Below are positions 26,001 through 32,659 of a stretch of 64,000 nucleotides of DNA, piece by piece. Within the stretch, counting starts at the first letter, position 1. The number at the start of each line of letters is the position of its first letter. The notes under the pieces are model-generated. The model was given only the letters and a program-made list of their open reading frames with translations, was not told where the DNA came from and made no database searches. The translations under genes were made by a program, and so were the position numbers. Source of the DNA: Tubiluchus corallicola (taxonomy: Eukaryota > Priapulida > Priapulimorpha > Priapulimorphida > Tubiluchidae). The stretch is from NCBI GenBank assembly GCA_030141605.1, contig JAQGDQ010000419.1, forward strand, positions 139,168 through 203,167. Reading direction: 5' to 3'.

Positions 26001-28797
26001 AAACAACTTACGCAAAATATTAGCCTTATCAAAGTTGGGATTTGTCAAAATTTGCAAGGAAAAAACTTGCAAGAAGATAAATTTAAGCATTACAGAAGTG
26101 TGATCTCACACTTTTTCGATTACGTGTCCTGGTAAATGTATAATAAATGTCCTCTAATCAAATGTAGTAACAAAGCTGTCGTCACACAGTGCATAATAGA
26201 CACTTTCAAAGGCATAGGAAAAATTATTCAAATAGGTAAGTAGGAATTACTCTAGCATGAAAATAATTGTAAATACAGAACTGGTTGACGAGCTGTAAGA
26301 AATGAATTAAGACCCACTATGTTTACAAAGGAACTGCGTGGTCTAGAGTGCAGCACTGTGCTCATAATACATTGTCCGTGACTCGTAAACTGGCTCAATA
26401 CATACCTATTCATAATCACGAAGTTACGACTAACTACAGTAACTGCACCCGCAGACCTAAATATTACTTACTTTCTGTTTGCTCTAATGACTAAAATAAC
26501 TATACACTGTTGAGATTGAAAACATTTGATGGAAAAATTTCTTGTTGATTTTATTGTTTCAATTTTGTTTTATTGATTTTATTGACTTCTTGTTGAAAAA
26601 AATTCTGCTAAGCAGCATTTCCACTTGAGAGAGCTTGAAAGACAATGTAAATGTAAAACACGTGAGAAAACTTACGATAAAACAACTAACAGAGGTTTAT
26701 CAAGAGGTCTTCATGGGCAAAAAGCCTACTTATATGTTTTGCCCTGTCAGTCTACGGAAAATTGTCAGTCTTTATTCTTCAGTCCAAGACAACAAGTTAC
26801 AGAGAAGTTGTGTAACAGCTTTAAGAATTTACAATTTAACGTACATTTTTCTTCAAAACAATTTCCCTAGAATAAAATCAAATTTAACAACTTGCCAGCT
26901 TTGCAAAGCTCGATTGAGCATTCCAGAAGAATCTCCAATTCCCCTTTTGGCAGCACGGGAACCACCCAGCGAGGTCGGTTGATCATTTCATCTAGCTTTG
27001 CCAACTCCGTGTGCGGGAAATCCGGTTCGTGATCTTCGGATGACAGTTCCTGGTTCGATGTCGATGGTTCCAACTTCTCCTCATTGTCAGCCTGAAACCA
27101 GGTCAAGGTCACAAATGAGCCCTAAACATTTGCTCTGTCAGGGTTTATATATACAAAGGAGGCGGGAAGGATAACCCTGCGGCCTAAATAAGAGTTGTGT
27201 TGAATGTTTTTGCATTCCTAGGCTACCTGAACATTTAGGCTAAAACAAAAGCATCAAATTAAACATTTAATATAAAGTTCAACTACACAATCAGTTTATC
27301 CAAATGCCTAGGAGAAACGACTTAACCGTTTCTTTTGCAGGAAAACCTGTGAAATGTGAACAGAGCCGGAGGAAAACACAATGCACTGGATGGCATTGAC
27401 AATGACAAGGATCTGCACTAGACCTTCCCTTTTCACAAGCTCAGGTTTGCAAGTGACTGGTGGTCTTACTGCTGCTGCGTATGAGTCTATTCCAGATAAA
27501 GCCACATCCACATGCACACCTGAGAAGACCACTGTATTCCCTTGTCAGTATTAAATTTTATCTCTTTAATTTCAATTTTATTATATATATACATTACAAA
27601 CATAAGTAGGTATAGCAGTAATCAGATCACCACCACTACTAACGATGCTATCAGCTCAAATTATTACTTGATATGGTAGTGGTATGTACGTAAATTAGTA
27701 TGACTACTATACGACTATAGTTGAAGTTTCACAAGTAATTTCAAATCAGTGCTTGACATGCATGCTAATGATGTTGCCAAAAATATTGAATGTTAAAAGA
27801 ATTATTTTGATATGATATGCTACCCATATGTAACATTGGGCACCAATTTGATACAATCCGCTATTTAAAAAAAAATTCCAGAAATAGTATTTTTGTTTAT
27901 GGCGGTTTACTTATATGAAACAGCTCACTTCACAAATGTACTGAAATAAAGTCAAAATTAGTACAATCCACAGTAATTCAAATATTTTTTCTTTGTTGCC
28001 CTTTATCCTAAACAACGCATGGTCACATTCAGGTTAGAGTAGCCCAGTTCAGTCTGGTCCGTAACCATTTACGGAAAATCTGATTCCATCTTCTGTTCAC
28101 GCATAGGACCAACTATTATACCTATAGTTAACATTAATTTCACGGCAAGGAGTTTGGGGCTCAGTTTTTAGCTATTTTCTAGCGATAGGCATAAATGCCT
28201 CACTGTATCACTGCATGAGTGCGACAAAGTCTTAAGTGTCAGAACTGTAACAGTATCTAAAAGTTAAAAAAAAATTGCTCGATATTTAAGCAAATATCAG
28301 CAGTTCGTTATCTTGGGAAATATTGGAATTTTGCTAAAAACTGAGATATGTAATTTCGGGCATAGGACAACACATGTATCAATAAAAATGTTTGCGATTT
28401 TTCTATGCAGCTTGGATGCTGCAAACAAGTATTTTCTATTGCAAAATTTCTCTGATTTCCCGTTCTAGTAGCAGCAAATTTAAAAAGTGGTTTAACCAAA
28501 TTACATTTTTATTATTACCAGCAATTGTTTGGGGTCTCATTGCTTGTGTTTGCACCTGCTGACTTTCTGGTGGAATGATATCAACAAACAAGTCAAACTT
28601 ACTTGTTCAACTGCAGGTAATATCAACAAACAAGTCAAACTTACTTGTTCCACTGCAGGTGGTTGTTGACCATCTTGAGGTGACTGCTGCTGCGGCTGTT
28701 GTTGTTGCTGCTCTAGTGTCGAGGTGTCCGTGGGTGGGGACGCCGGTTGTGCAGGCATGTCAACAGAACCAGTCGTACCTCGAGCCACTACTGTCAT
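931..28797 (-). CDS. USP9X: USP9X / fat facets-type deubiquitinase gene, 5' part (24 exons, 3' end outside window)
   Basis: The family removes ubiquitin from substrates in the cytosol (family knowledge: vertebrate USP9X, Drosophila fat facets). Twenty-four exons join in phase to give 3684 nt (1228 codons). Recognisable blocks match USP9X in order: [19 protein letters not shown]-like (exon 2), [20 protein letters not shown] (exon 3), [13 protein letters not shown] (exon 6), [19 protein letters not shown] (exon 10), a ubiquitin-like domain at about 887-975 (exons 18-20), and [17 protein letters not shown] (exon 20). The catalytic USP domain (human about 1550-1970) is not in the window. The ATG at 28797 has an in-frame TAA 36 nt upstream (28831-28833), which supports this start unless a 5' UTR intron intervenes. 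Introns carry many transposons and three minisatellites. USP9X versus its paralogue USP9Y is not a meaningful choice in an invertebrate. The identity is very secure; individual boundaries were placed by phase and splice consensus. Confidence 0.96.
1281..1635 (+). mobile_element. MITE family 1, copy 1
   Basis: Ends are inverted: GAGCCTTTTCACAGTTTC at the left and CTGAAAAGGCTC at the right. A second nested inverted pair lies inside (AAGGTTAAGTGTACCA at about 1329 and TGGTACACTTAACCTTTG at about 1573). The interior is alignable with 8646-9032 and, reversed, 15933-16312. There is no coding capacity, so it is non-autonomous. The superfamily cannot be assigned; it lies in a USP9X intron. Confidence 0.82.
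1857..2011 (-). CDS. USP9X: USP9X exon 23 (residues 1098-1149)
   Basis: Reads [20 protein letters not shown], then [20 protein letters not shown] and [11 protein letters not shown], matching human VVYALLMPAG...FHFLKSGGLPLVL...[13 protein letters not shown]. Acceptor TTGCAG, donor GTAGGA; phase 2 out. Confidence 0.94.
2233..2595. mobile_element. Foldback-type MITE with about 165-bp inverted arms
   Basis: The two halves are imperfect inverted copies. CATAAAGAAG...CCCTTTAAATCTC at 2233-2263 pairs with GAGATTTAAAGGG...CTTTATG at 2565-2595. Internal blocks also pair, such as CAGATAAAACTACAT and ATGTAGTTTTATCTG. No ORF. Transcribed as RNA it would form one long hairpin in a USP9X intron. Confidence 0.82.
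2651..3028. repeat. 28-bp minisatellite, about 13.5 units
   Basis: Head-to-tail units of GCCACCACAGTCATGTCCAG plus CAGTAAAA, 28 bp each (starts at 2707 and 2735 set the period). Most units are near identical; two adjacent ones carry CCACGACAGAC. Lies in the USP9X intron between exons 22 and 23. Confidence 0.97.
3144..3274 (-). CDS. USP9X: USP9X exon 22 (residues 1054-1097)
   Basis: Reads [20 protein letters not shown], then [20 protein letters not shown], matching human [20 protein letters not shown]. Acceptor TTGCAG, donor GTATGT; ends in phase 0. Confidence 0.96.
3335..3839. mobile_element. Tigger/pogo-like non-autonomous DNA transposon
   Basis: Terminal inverted repeats CAGTCAACCTCGGGTATAAG (left) and ATATCCGAGGTTGACTG (right) have the CAGT...CCTCG form typical of pogo/Tigger elements, and the right end is followed by TA. 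The inside has many CGATATAAGG-like motifs but no transposase ORF. It contains a perfect 17-bp hairpin at 3528-3569. Confidence 0.8.
3528..3569. repeat. Perfect 17-bp inverted repeat with 8-nt loop
   Basis: CATTTCTCTTTGATCAT at 3528-3544 and its exact reverse complement at 3553-3569, separated by TTGACCCT. Located inside the Tigger-like element. Confidence 0.9.
3895..4015 (-). CDS. USP9X: USP9X exon 21 (residues 1014-1054)
   Basis: Reads [20 protein letters not shown], then [19 protein letters not shown], matching human [20 protein letters not shown]. Acceptor TTGTAG, donor GTACCA; phase 1 out. A Tigger-like element ends 55 bp past the donor and another begins about 60 bp before the acceptor, so this exon sits between two transposons. 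Confidence 0.92.
4075..4910. mobile_element. TA-flanked DNA transposon, CAGTAGGCGCC family, copy 1
   Basis: Left end TA-CTGTAGGCGCCACTTAATAGACTC; right end, reversed, TA-CAGTAGGCGCTGTTTATTAGATTC. TA dinucleotides directly flank both ends, the target site of the Tc1/mariner/pogo superfamily. Near the right end (reverse strand) is a TATATAAAAGCTGTCGGCA segment shared with the copies at 18752, 21133 and 24201. No transposase ORF remains. Confidence 0.8.
5247..5384 (-). CDS. USP9X: USP9X exon 20 (residues 968-1013)
   Basis: Starts LITAKL (end of the ubiquitin-like fold), then [17 protein letters not shown], an acidic/Ser-rich linker that is nearly identical in human USP9X, and ends ENCLPGV. Acceptor TTACAG, donor GTGAGT; 46 codons, phase 0. 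Confidence 0.96.
5505..5616 (-). CDS. USP9X: USP9X exon 19 (residues 930-967, ubiquitin-like domain)
   Basis: Reads [20 protein letters not shown], then [15 protein letters not shown], matching human [20 protein letters not shown]. Acceptor TTGCAG, donor GTGAGC; ends in phase 0. Confidence 0.94.
5932..6562. mobile_element. piggyBac-like non-autonomous element in TTAA
   Basis: Flanked by TTAA on both sides (5928-5931 and 6563-6566). Ends are inverted: CCCTTTCACTACATAC and, at the right, GTATTGAAAGGG. CCCTTT termini in TTAA sites are characteristic of piggyBac. About 630 bp, no ORF. Confidence 0.75.
6141..6237. repeat. 48-bp direct duplication
   Basis: ATGTACTTTTTAGAAACCAA... at 6141 is repeated at 6188 with few changes. 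It lies inside the piggyBac-like element. Confidence 0.85.
6813..6980. repeat. Two-copy tandem duplication, about 80 bp
   Basis: TACATTTGATTGTATTATTC at 6813 recurs as TACATTTGATCGTATTGTTC at 6891. Both are followed by matching ATGTTGATTAGA and CACCA(A/T)CATGATGTACTAA blocks; the second unit has an extra TTTAAAAA. Intronic. Confidence 0.85.
7323..7451 (-). CDS. USP9X: USP9X exon 18 (residues 887-930, start of ubiquitin-like domain)
   Basis: Reads [20 protein letters not shown], then [20 protein letters not shown]. This is the first half of the ubiquitin-like fold inserted in the USP9X solenoid (human counterpart about 885-970). Acceptor TTGCAG, donor GTAGGT; phase 2 on both sides. Confidence 0.95.
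7452..8410. other. USP9X intron 17 apart from the (TA)n tract
   Basis: AT-rich intron, with a C9-10 homopolymer at about 8273-8282. No element with recognisable ends was found. Confidence 0.55.
8034..8085. repeat. (TA)n microsatellite
   Basis: Uninterrupted run of alternating T and A of about 50 bp in the USP9X intron between exons 17 and 18. Confidence 0.97.
8411..8622 (-). CDS. USP9X: USP9X exon 17 (residues 817-887)
   Basis: Reads [20 protein letters not shown], then [20 protein letters not shown] and EERTIVPMG. Acceptor CACCAG (8623-8625), donor GTGAGC; phase 2 out. A MITE ends about 20 nt beyond the acceptor, so the branch point probably lies in transposon sequence. Confidence 0.96.
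8646..9032 (+). mobile_element. MITE family 1, copy 2
   Basis: Same architecture as 1281-1635: inner inverted pair AAAGGTTAAGTGTACCA (about 8693) and TGGTACACTTAGCCTTTG (about 8970), outer end GCGAAAAGGCTTA. It begins about 21 nt upstream (in gene direction) of the exon 17 acceptor of USP9X. Confidence 0.82.
9285..9400 (-). CDS. USP9X: USP9X exon 16 (residues 778-816)
   Basis: Reads [20 protein letters not shown], then [17 protein letters not shown], matching the human [10 protein letters not shown] and TNLGPRLQ segments. Acceptor TTGCAG, donor GTATGT; ends in phase 0. Confidence 0.94.
9596..9690 (-). CDS. USP9X: USP9X exon 15 (residues 746-778)
   Basis: Reads [20 protein letters not shown], then [12 protein letters not shown], matching human [20 protein letters not shown]. 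Acceptor TTTCAG, donor GTAAAT; phase 2 in, phase 1 out. Confidence 0.95.
10175..12197. repeat. 58-bp minisatellite, about 35 units (2 kb)
   Basis: Unit TTTAAGCATGTGACAACTGA... with CACTTCGTGAGCGACAGTAC and TCCTCTCTACC; starts at 10861 and 10919 give a 58-bp period. Variants include CTTCATGAGC versus CTTCGTGAGC and TATC versus TACC. A 20-bp partial unit (CAAACTGACAACACACACTT) is inserted three times (about 11184, 12015, 12151). The repeated minus-strand ORFs are read-through of this array and are not genes. Confidence 0.98.
12475..12578 (-). CDS. USP9X: USP9X exon 14 (residues 712-746)
   Basis: Reads [20 protein letters not shown], then [14 protein letters not shown], matching human [20 protein letters not shown]. 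Acceptor TTTCAG, donor GTAAGA; phase 2 out. The next intron contains the 2-kb 58-bp array. Confidence 0.95.
12672..13412. mobile_element. Tigger-like non-autonomous DNA transposon, second type
   Basis: Left end TGTCCTCGCTTAACGATG, with GCGTTCCAG just inside; right end TCGTTAAGCGAAGACTTACTG. These inverted CCTCGCTTAACG ends and the internal AACGTCGTTAAACGAATCC motif resemble Tigger/MER-type elements. No transposase ORF. Lies in the USP9X intron between exons 13 and 14. Confidence 0.7.
13423..13660. mobile_element. hAT-like MITE
   Basis: Inverted ends CAGCGGTTCTCAACCTTT and AAAGGTTGGGAACCACTG have the CAGTGGTTCTCAACC form of hAT MITEs such as vertebrate MER5. About 238 bp. The expected 8-bp target duplication is not clear. 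It abuts the Tigger-like element. Confidence 0.78.
13833..13956 (-). CDS. USP9X: USP9X exon 13 (residues 670-711)
   Basis: Reads [20 protein letters not shown], then [20 protein letters not shown]. Acceptor GTTTTAG, donor GTAGGA; ends in phase 0. Confidence 0.94.
14465..14552 (-). CDS. USP9X: USP9X exon 12 (residues 641-670)
   Basis: Reads [20 protein letters not shown], then QERLNFL, matching human [18 protein letters not shown]. Acceptor TTACAG, donor GTATGT; phase 1 in, phase 2 out. Confidence 0.91.
14553..15308. other. USP9X intron 11, no feature seen
   Basis: AT-rich intron between exons 12 and 11. No inverted-repeat ends, ORF or tandem repeat was recognised. Confidence 0.5.
15309..15576 (-). 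CDS. USP9X: USP9X exon 11 (residues 552-641)
   Basis: Reads [20 protein letters not shown], then [13 protein letters not shown] and [18 protein letters not shown], as in USP9X. Acceptor TTGCAG. The donor GTGATA is weak but is the one that keeps frame (phase 1) into exon 12. Confidence 0.93.
15933..16312 (-). mobile_element. MITE family 1, copy 3 (reverse orientation)
   Basis: Reverse-complement copy of the elements at 1281 and 8646: left end AAGCCTTTTTACA, right end GCGAAAAGGCTAA, inner ACACTTAACCTTTGACC. The short ORF at 16195-16386 is incidental sequence inside the element. Confidence 0.8.
16740..16946 (-). CDS. USP9X: USP9X exon 10 (residues 483-551)
   Basis: Reads [20 protein letters not shown], then [20 protein letters not shown] and [11 protein letters not shown]. 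Acceptor CATGCAG, donor GTAGGT; 69 codons, phase 0. Confidence 0.97.
17073..17219 (-). CDS. USP9X: USP9X exon 9 (residues 434-482)
   Basis: Reads [20 protein letters not shown], then [20 protein letters not shown]. Acceptor GTCTAG, donor GTTAGC; 49 codons, phase 0. The intron upstream is mostly a 29-bp minisatellite. Confidence 0.95.
17323..18268. repeat. 29-bp minisatellite, about 32 units, with higher-order structure
   Basis: Unit TCTATCTGTTACATGAATTT plus CATAGCATA. Variants (CGTG, CCATG, ATTGCTTAT, CATAGGATA, missing CT) recur at 232 bp (8 units) and 319 bp (11 units), showing block duplications. It fills most of USP9X intron 8. Confidence 0.97.
18472..18582 (-). CDS. USP9X: USP9X exon 8 (residues 397-433)
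   Basis: Reads [20 protein letters not shown], then [16 protein letters not shown], matching the human [20 protein letters not shown] region. Acceptor TTACAG, donor GTATGT; exactly 37 codons, phase 0. Confidence 0.93.
18752..19185. mobile_element. TA-flanked MITE (ACTCATATCTCG family), copy 1, chimeric
   Basis: Left end TA-CACTCATATCTCGATATGCC and right end GGCAAACCGAGATATGAGTG-TA are inverted and TA-flanked. At 18838 it also contains a complete left end of the other family (ACAGTAGGCGCCGTGTATTA), followed by the shared TATATAAAAACTGTCGGCAA segment. It therefore looks like a recombinant or nested element. Confidence 0.78.
19327..19465 (-). CDS. USP9X: USP9X exon 7 (residues 350-396)
   Basis: Reads [20 protein letters not shown], then [20 protein letters not shown]. 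Acceptor CTCCAG, donor GTAAGT; ends in phase 0. Conserved solenoid segment. Confidence 0.96.
19466..20825. other. USP9X intron 6, little recognisable
   Basis: About 1.36 kb. Short ORFs at 20342-20686 occur on both strands over the same stretch; one reads [20 protein letters not shown] with a Cys pair. They may be a transposon remnant, but no family can be named. Confidence 0.4.
20826..21010 (-). CDS. USP9X: USP9X exon 6 (residues 289-350)
   Basis: Reads [20 protein letters not shown] and ends ASRVPGQEE-like, then [11 protein letters not shown], matching USP9X. Acceptor ATTACAG, donor GTAAGC. Starts phase 0 and leaves two bases for the next codon. Confidence 0.96.
21133..22539. mobile_element. 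DNA transposon of the CAGTAGGCGCC family, copy 2 (about 1.4 kb)
   Basis: Left end TA-CAGTAGGTGCCATTTATTAG; right end, reversed, CAGTAGACACCGCTTGATAG. Just inside the left end are GTATATAAAAACTGATGATA and GACTCAAATAACTC, shared with the elements at 4075 and 18752. It is longer than the others and may be a decayed autonomous copy. A 91-codon minus-strand ORF (21244-21519) is not recognisable as transposase. Confidence 0.72.
22540..23817. other. USP9X intron 5 downstream of the transposon, no feature seen
   Basis: AT-rich unique-looking sequence. No ends, repeats or exon-like frame was found. Confidence 0.45.
23818..24000 (-). CDS. USP9X: USP9X exon 5 (residues 228-288)
   Basis: Reads [20 protein letters not shown], then [20 protein letters not shown], strongly conserved with USP9X. 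Acceptor TTTTAG, donor GTAAGT; phase 0 on both sides (61 codons). Confidence 0.96.
24201..24597. mobile_element. TA-flanked MITE (ACTCATATCTCG family), copy 2
   Basis: Left end TA-CACTCTTATCTCGGTTTGC and right end GGCAAACCGACATGTGAGTG-TA. The interior is colinear with 18752-19185 (GCGAATTTGCC, GTATAAAAAACTGTCGGCAA, AAACAAAGTGACGGC) but lacks the CAGTAGGCGCC end. Confidence 0.78.
25005..25110 (-). CDS. USP9X: USP9X exon 4 (residues 192-227)
   Basis: Too short and in too busy a region to stand out as an ORF. The frame set by exon 3 reads [14 protein letters not shown], then [12 protein letters not shown], matching the human KFHIYNGTRPCESV region. Acceptor CTTGCAG; the donor GTACAT is weak. Ends in phase 0. 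Confidence 0.9.
25574..25799 (-). CDS. USP9X: USP9X exon 3 (residues 117-192)
   Basis: Reads [13 protein letters not shown], then [17 protein letters not shown] and [20 protein letters not shown], nearly identical to vertebrate USP9X. Acceptor ATTTCAG, donor GTAAGA; phase 1 in, phase 2 out. Confidence 0.96.
25800..26895. other. USP9X intron 2 (GC-AG), no other feature seen
   Basis: Starts GCAAGT on the minus strand at 26895 and ends TTTCAG at 25800. The plus-strand ORFs at 26625-26982 overlap exon 2 antisense or intron and are not supported as genes. Confidence 0.6.
26896..27091 (-). CDS. USP9X: USP9X exon 2 (residues 52-117)
   Basis: Begins [12 protein letters not shown] after acceptor TTTCAG and contains [18 protein letters not shown], close to human USP9X. 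Phase 0 in, phase 1 out. The only donor that keeps the USP9X frame into exon 3 is GCAAGT (26890-26895), so this is a GC-AG intron. Confidence 0.93.
27092..28577. other. USP9X intron 1, no other feature seen
   Basis: Contains a 74-codon minus-strand ORF (27308-27532) bounded by CTCAG and GTAAGA-like sites. An exon there would introduce a stop in the phase-0 frame needed between exons 1 and 2, so I do not call it. Confidence 0.5.
28578..28661 (-). repeat. 42-bp tandem duplication spanning the USP9X exon 1 donor
   Basis: Two head-to-tail 42-bp units (28578-28619 and 28620-28661) each contain the exon end and the donor GAACAAGTAAGTTTGACTTG. The distance is a multiple of three and the frame between the donors is open. 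Confidence 0.93.
28645..28797 (-). CDS. USP9X: USP9X exon 1 (residues 1-51)
   Basis: Starts [15 protein letters not shown] and continues into a Gln/Pro-rich low-complexity stretch ending QQPPAVEQ, like the disordered N-terminus of USP9X. It ends in phase 0 at donor GTAAGT (28639-28644). The donor region is duplicated 42 bp downstream, so a 14-residue longer form is possible (see findings). Confidence 0.88.
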
Positions 28798-28833
28798 CGT
28801 ATTGGGATAGTTTGGACACAGCCTGATCAGTTA

Positions 28834-31800
28834 AAGTCGCCGTAACCGTGTAGTGACATGTACAACCTTATGTCATGTGGCTCCTTCTAGCCAGAGAAAC
28901 GAGAAACTATGAAATGGCAAAGTTACCAATTAGGTAGTTCAATTTATAGCTGTGTCACTTTGTCCTATTAATTAAAATATCGTGTTATAAAAACAATAAA
29001 TAAAATGCTACAGCAGAAGCAGAATGTTATGAGTACCAGGCTACAGAATGGGATGTCTATGTGCTAAGTTTCAAATGTAATTAGTAGACAGATGAAATCT
29101 CGACTGAACTGTGGTTCGTTCACTTGTTCGAACATGTTCACAGTCTACTAAATTTATCTCAACAGTAACTGAGCAAATACATGGCAAATGACTCTGTCAG
29201 AAGTAGCACCATCATACTCTATTATAATGCCCCTGCTGAAACATGTTATGTGCTCATTCATTCAAAATTTTAACAATTCTGTTTAATTCCATAGCCTTTG
29301 TCACCTTTTACTAATGAGCATATACAATTTTTGTACTACTGTATGTATTACTAATTACATGCAGGATATCTGAGGTTGACAATGAAAATACTTCTGTTTC
29401 TGTCTAATCACTCTAATGATTCTTTATAGCACATATGGCCGGGAATTTTATCATTTTTTGTGCATTCATATACTTATGTGGTGCAGTTGTATAAAGTGTA
29501 TTGTCTTAATTTAAAACGTAAAATGCAATAATCATTACAACATTTTTGTTTTGGCTAGTATGGAGCCATGTTTTTTACAGATAACCCTTGGCATTTCTCA
29601 TAAAACTGGCATTCATGCTGAACAGTGTTAGCCGTTTACACCATAATTATCATAATATACAATAATTTAAGACTTCATACTGTACAAAAAGGAAACTACA
29701 CGATAATTATATGATAATTTAGTAATGCGAAACAAAAAAAGTGAAAAAATGTGCACTGAAAAATTTAGAACAATACCAATAAACAGCGTGAAATAAACAA
29801 TGTTTGTTTCAGCTTAATGTAAATATTCAATTTTAAACATTTGTAAAGCTTCAAAAAATTTTTTTTGCTGCATCAGACAGAAATAAAATTTTTTTGTAAC
29901 CAGTCTGATATGAATTTTGTACATTAGGCAGCATGCACTGCTGCCATCTTTTACAGAATTATGACTCGAATACGACATTTAATCACCTGTACTTGTTTGC
30001 AATGTCAGTCAATTTGGTTCACAAACTGCCACGTTAAAAGTACAATAATTTTGGCAAAATGAATTATTGGTAAGATCTGTTTATATAACGCAGTTTACAG
30101 TTACATACACCACAAATCACAAGTGGTTTTTAATGGCAATTCAGCATTAATTCTTTGGTTCCTTTTATGGGACCAAAAATGATCATAAAAAAATCTAGAA
30201 TAGATTTTAAATAGACTATACATGAAACACAAATGATCTGAGACAATGTCTTAAATTTGAGCCTTCCCAAAAGACAATAAATGACAAAGAAATAAAATAT
30301 AGGAGTATGTATATTTACTAAATAACCGAAAGCTAAATAGGTTTACTTGCAATCTTAGTTGCAGCATTTACAAATTACAAGCACAGCACAAAGCTGGGCA
30401 ATCAACAAGACTTGATCGTGCTCAGAAAATTAATTTATCAAAATGAGTCTGTCTGTATAGATATTTGATAACAGCAAAAATTGCTTGCCTCATGTTGTCT
30501 TTGCGGAAAGCTGTGCTGTTGTTGTAGTTATTGATGAATATTAATAATGGGGCAGAAAGATATAGGTGGTAAATAATCCATCTTACTAGCCCGTTTAGGG
30601 CTAAAATTGAAACTTTTGTTTGAAAACAGGCTTATAACAAACAAGAAATACAGAAACACTATTGTAACCAGTACCCTGTTAAGACAAATAAAGCAATGAC
30701 GACATTCCAATCCTTGTGATTAATAATAGCAACCCCAACCCGCACAAGATCGATCAGAATTCGTCAGTACATTACTGCATTTAATTTATCAAATTCTAGA
30801 CCTTTGGGATCACTAAACAGCTCACATTCCCTACTGTAATGTGCGAGTTCGAAAACGGTCTATGTACCTTTTTGCATTTTTTACCAGTGATAAAGAACAA
30901 GAAAGACTTAGAGGATGAAACATCGATTTCACTGTTTTTTTCTGAACAACATTCGGTAGTATGCACGAAGCGAAATCACTGTTGCTTTTTTCGTTTTCGG
31001 TTACACTGGTTCACTCAAGCGACGCTTTCACGACTACTCTTTATTTTCCTGAAAACGCATAAAAAAGCCGGAGAGCGGCATATATAAATATTATCATCTT
31101 TAATTATTCGCACATAATGTTGTATTACATGGAATATAATACGGTAAGTGGTGCAATTTCTATTGGTATAATAGAATATGTTGTTAGCGGTGAATACTAC
31201 ATTTCATTAACCCATGTCATAGATACGCTTAACATATTTCAAACATAAATTATATGTATATGTATATTATAGAGGGTATAATTTTAACTGTTTAAAATTT
31301 ACTGTGCGATTTTGTCTTGATAATTATCGTAAATTTATGTTCGTCTTTTCATAAGGCTTAAGCACAACATATGAACAGAATACAGCACAGTCTGCCTGCA
31401 ACGACGATCACACCTTAGTGAAGCTTAGAGAATAAGATGATTAAGATGCAAAAAAAGAATATGCTCGCTTAAAACCCAGTATGACGATATTAATTAATCA
31501 AAGTTCCAATTAATAATAGCACATGATTATCATAACAATGTCAAAATTTAATAAAAGCGTCAACGCAACAATAATAATATGACGGCATTTACATTTGTAT
31601 CCATTTATCAGTAATGGGAGGTTCCCCCAAAGGTACCTCTAAAGTGGGAAAATCTGGAAAAGTGCCTCATTACTGTGCCGGTTGTGCCTCAGTGCACATG
31701 CCTATAGGATGTTACTGTGATTTAATCATTTACTACAAAGACTCAGCAATTTTTATGAAGTGTGTATAACAATGACAAAAGCAATAAATTACAATAACAA

Positions 31801-32298
31801 CACGGAGTAAGTGCTTGACACCGTAAATACTCAAATCTTATCTGAAGCAAAGTTGAGAGCTTTCAGCTTGTTTTTGTAAAACTGTTGACTTACCATAGAT
31901 GCTTCACAACAATGAAAATAACTTGATTAGAAAAAATGACGTACCACATGGTGTAATGCAGTTGAATTATACTATATGATATTAGTGGATGATACGCAAC
32001 GTTTTCCAACTAAATTTGTTTTAATGCATTGGATAGCTTAAAACTGCCTTTTGTTCAAGTTTAATCCAACTCGTCAGTTATACTAGAGTTTTAAAATTCG
32101 TCATGAGTATTAGTAACTGGTCTGCATAAAAACAAGGATCCTAAGCGCAGAGAACTCACGGTGTTATCTCATAATGGTACTAATGATTGTATTCGTACCC
32201 ATTGCTGTTTTCACTCAGCTAGTATCTGTAATTCATAAGTTTTGATTCTGCTATCAATTTTTCCCTTCAACTATATTCGAATATGCGTATTTAACTCC
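28834..32298. other. Intergenic flank upstream of USP9X; no gene supported
   Basis: About 3.5 kb of AT-rich sequence between the USP9X start and the protease duplication. It should contain the USP9X promoter and 5' UTR, but I see no clear TATA box or CpG-rich core. ORFs at 30528-30710 and 30839-31087 have no recognisable domains. Confidence 0.55.
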
Positions 32299-32487
32299 AG
32301 TTTGCGCAACTTTCAAACTGCTGCCCAACAATTAGAATCTTTGAATTCATGTGTGGACAATGAACAATGCAATTCTAGAATATGAATAATGTGGTTTCAA
32401 TAATAATTATTATTGATTCTATCACTTTTGTTGGCTAATACTACCCGTAATTAACATGCTATTATTTTTGCTGAAAGTAAACCACAA

Positions 32488-32659
32488 ATGCCTCACAATA
32501 TAGCAACTGTGTTCGTCTTATACTGCACTTCATGGCTTGTATTTGTTACTAGTGAATCAAGAGACAAGACCTCTGGAAGTCTGATGTATAATGCAACGTT
32601 AAATTCGAAAAACGAGAAAGAACCACATTTCAGCTCTACTGAAAGTTTTCTCAACAAAG
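32488..32659 (+). CDS. Protease A exon 1 (signal peptide and propeptide)
   Basis: ATG chosen because it is the in-frame start shared with copy B (M(P/A)HNIATVFVLYCTSWLVF). The hydrophobic core runs to about residue 21, followed by a charged propeptide. Donor GTTAGT, phase 1. Confidence 0.8.

Noticed and set aside
27308-27532. Possible extra USP9X exon between exons 1 and 2
   Set aside because: Flanking splice-like sites exist, but inclusion in phase 0 hits a stop and human USP9X has no counterpart.
30839-31087. 82-codon plus-strand ORF upstream of USP9X
   Set aside because: No domain and no splice context; length is expected by chance in 3 kb.
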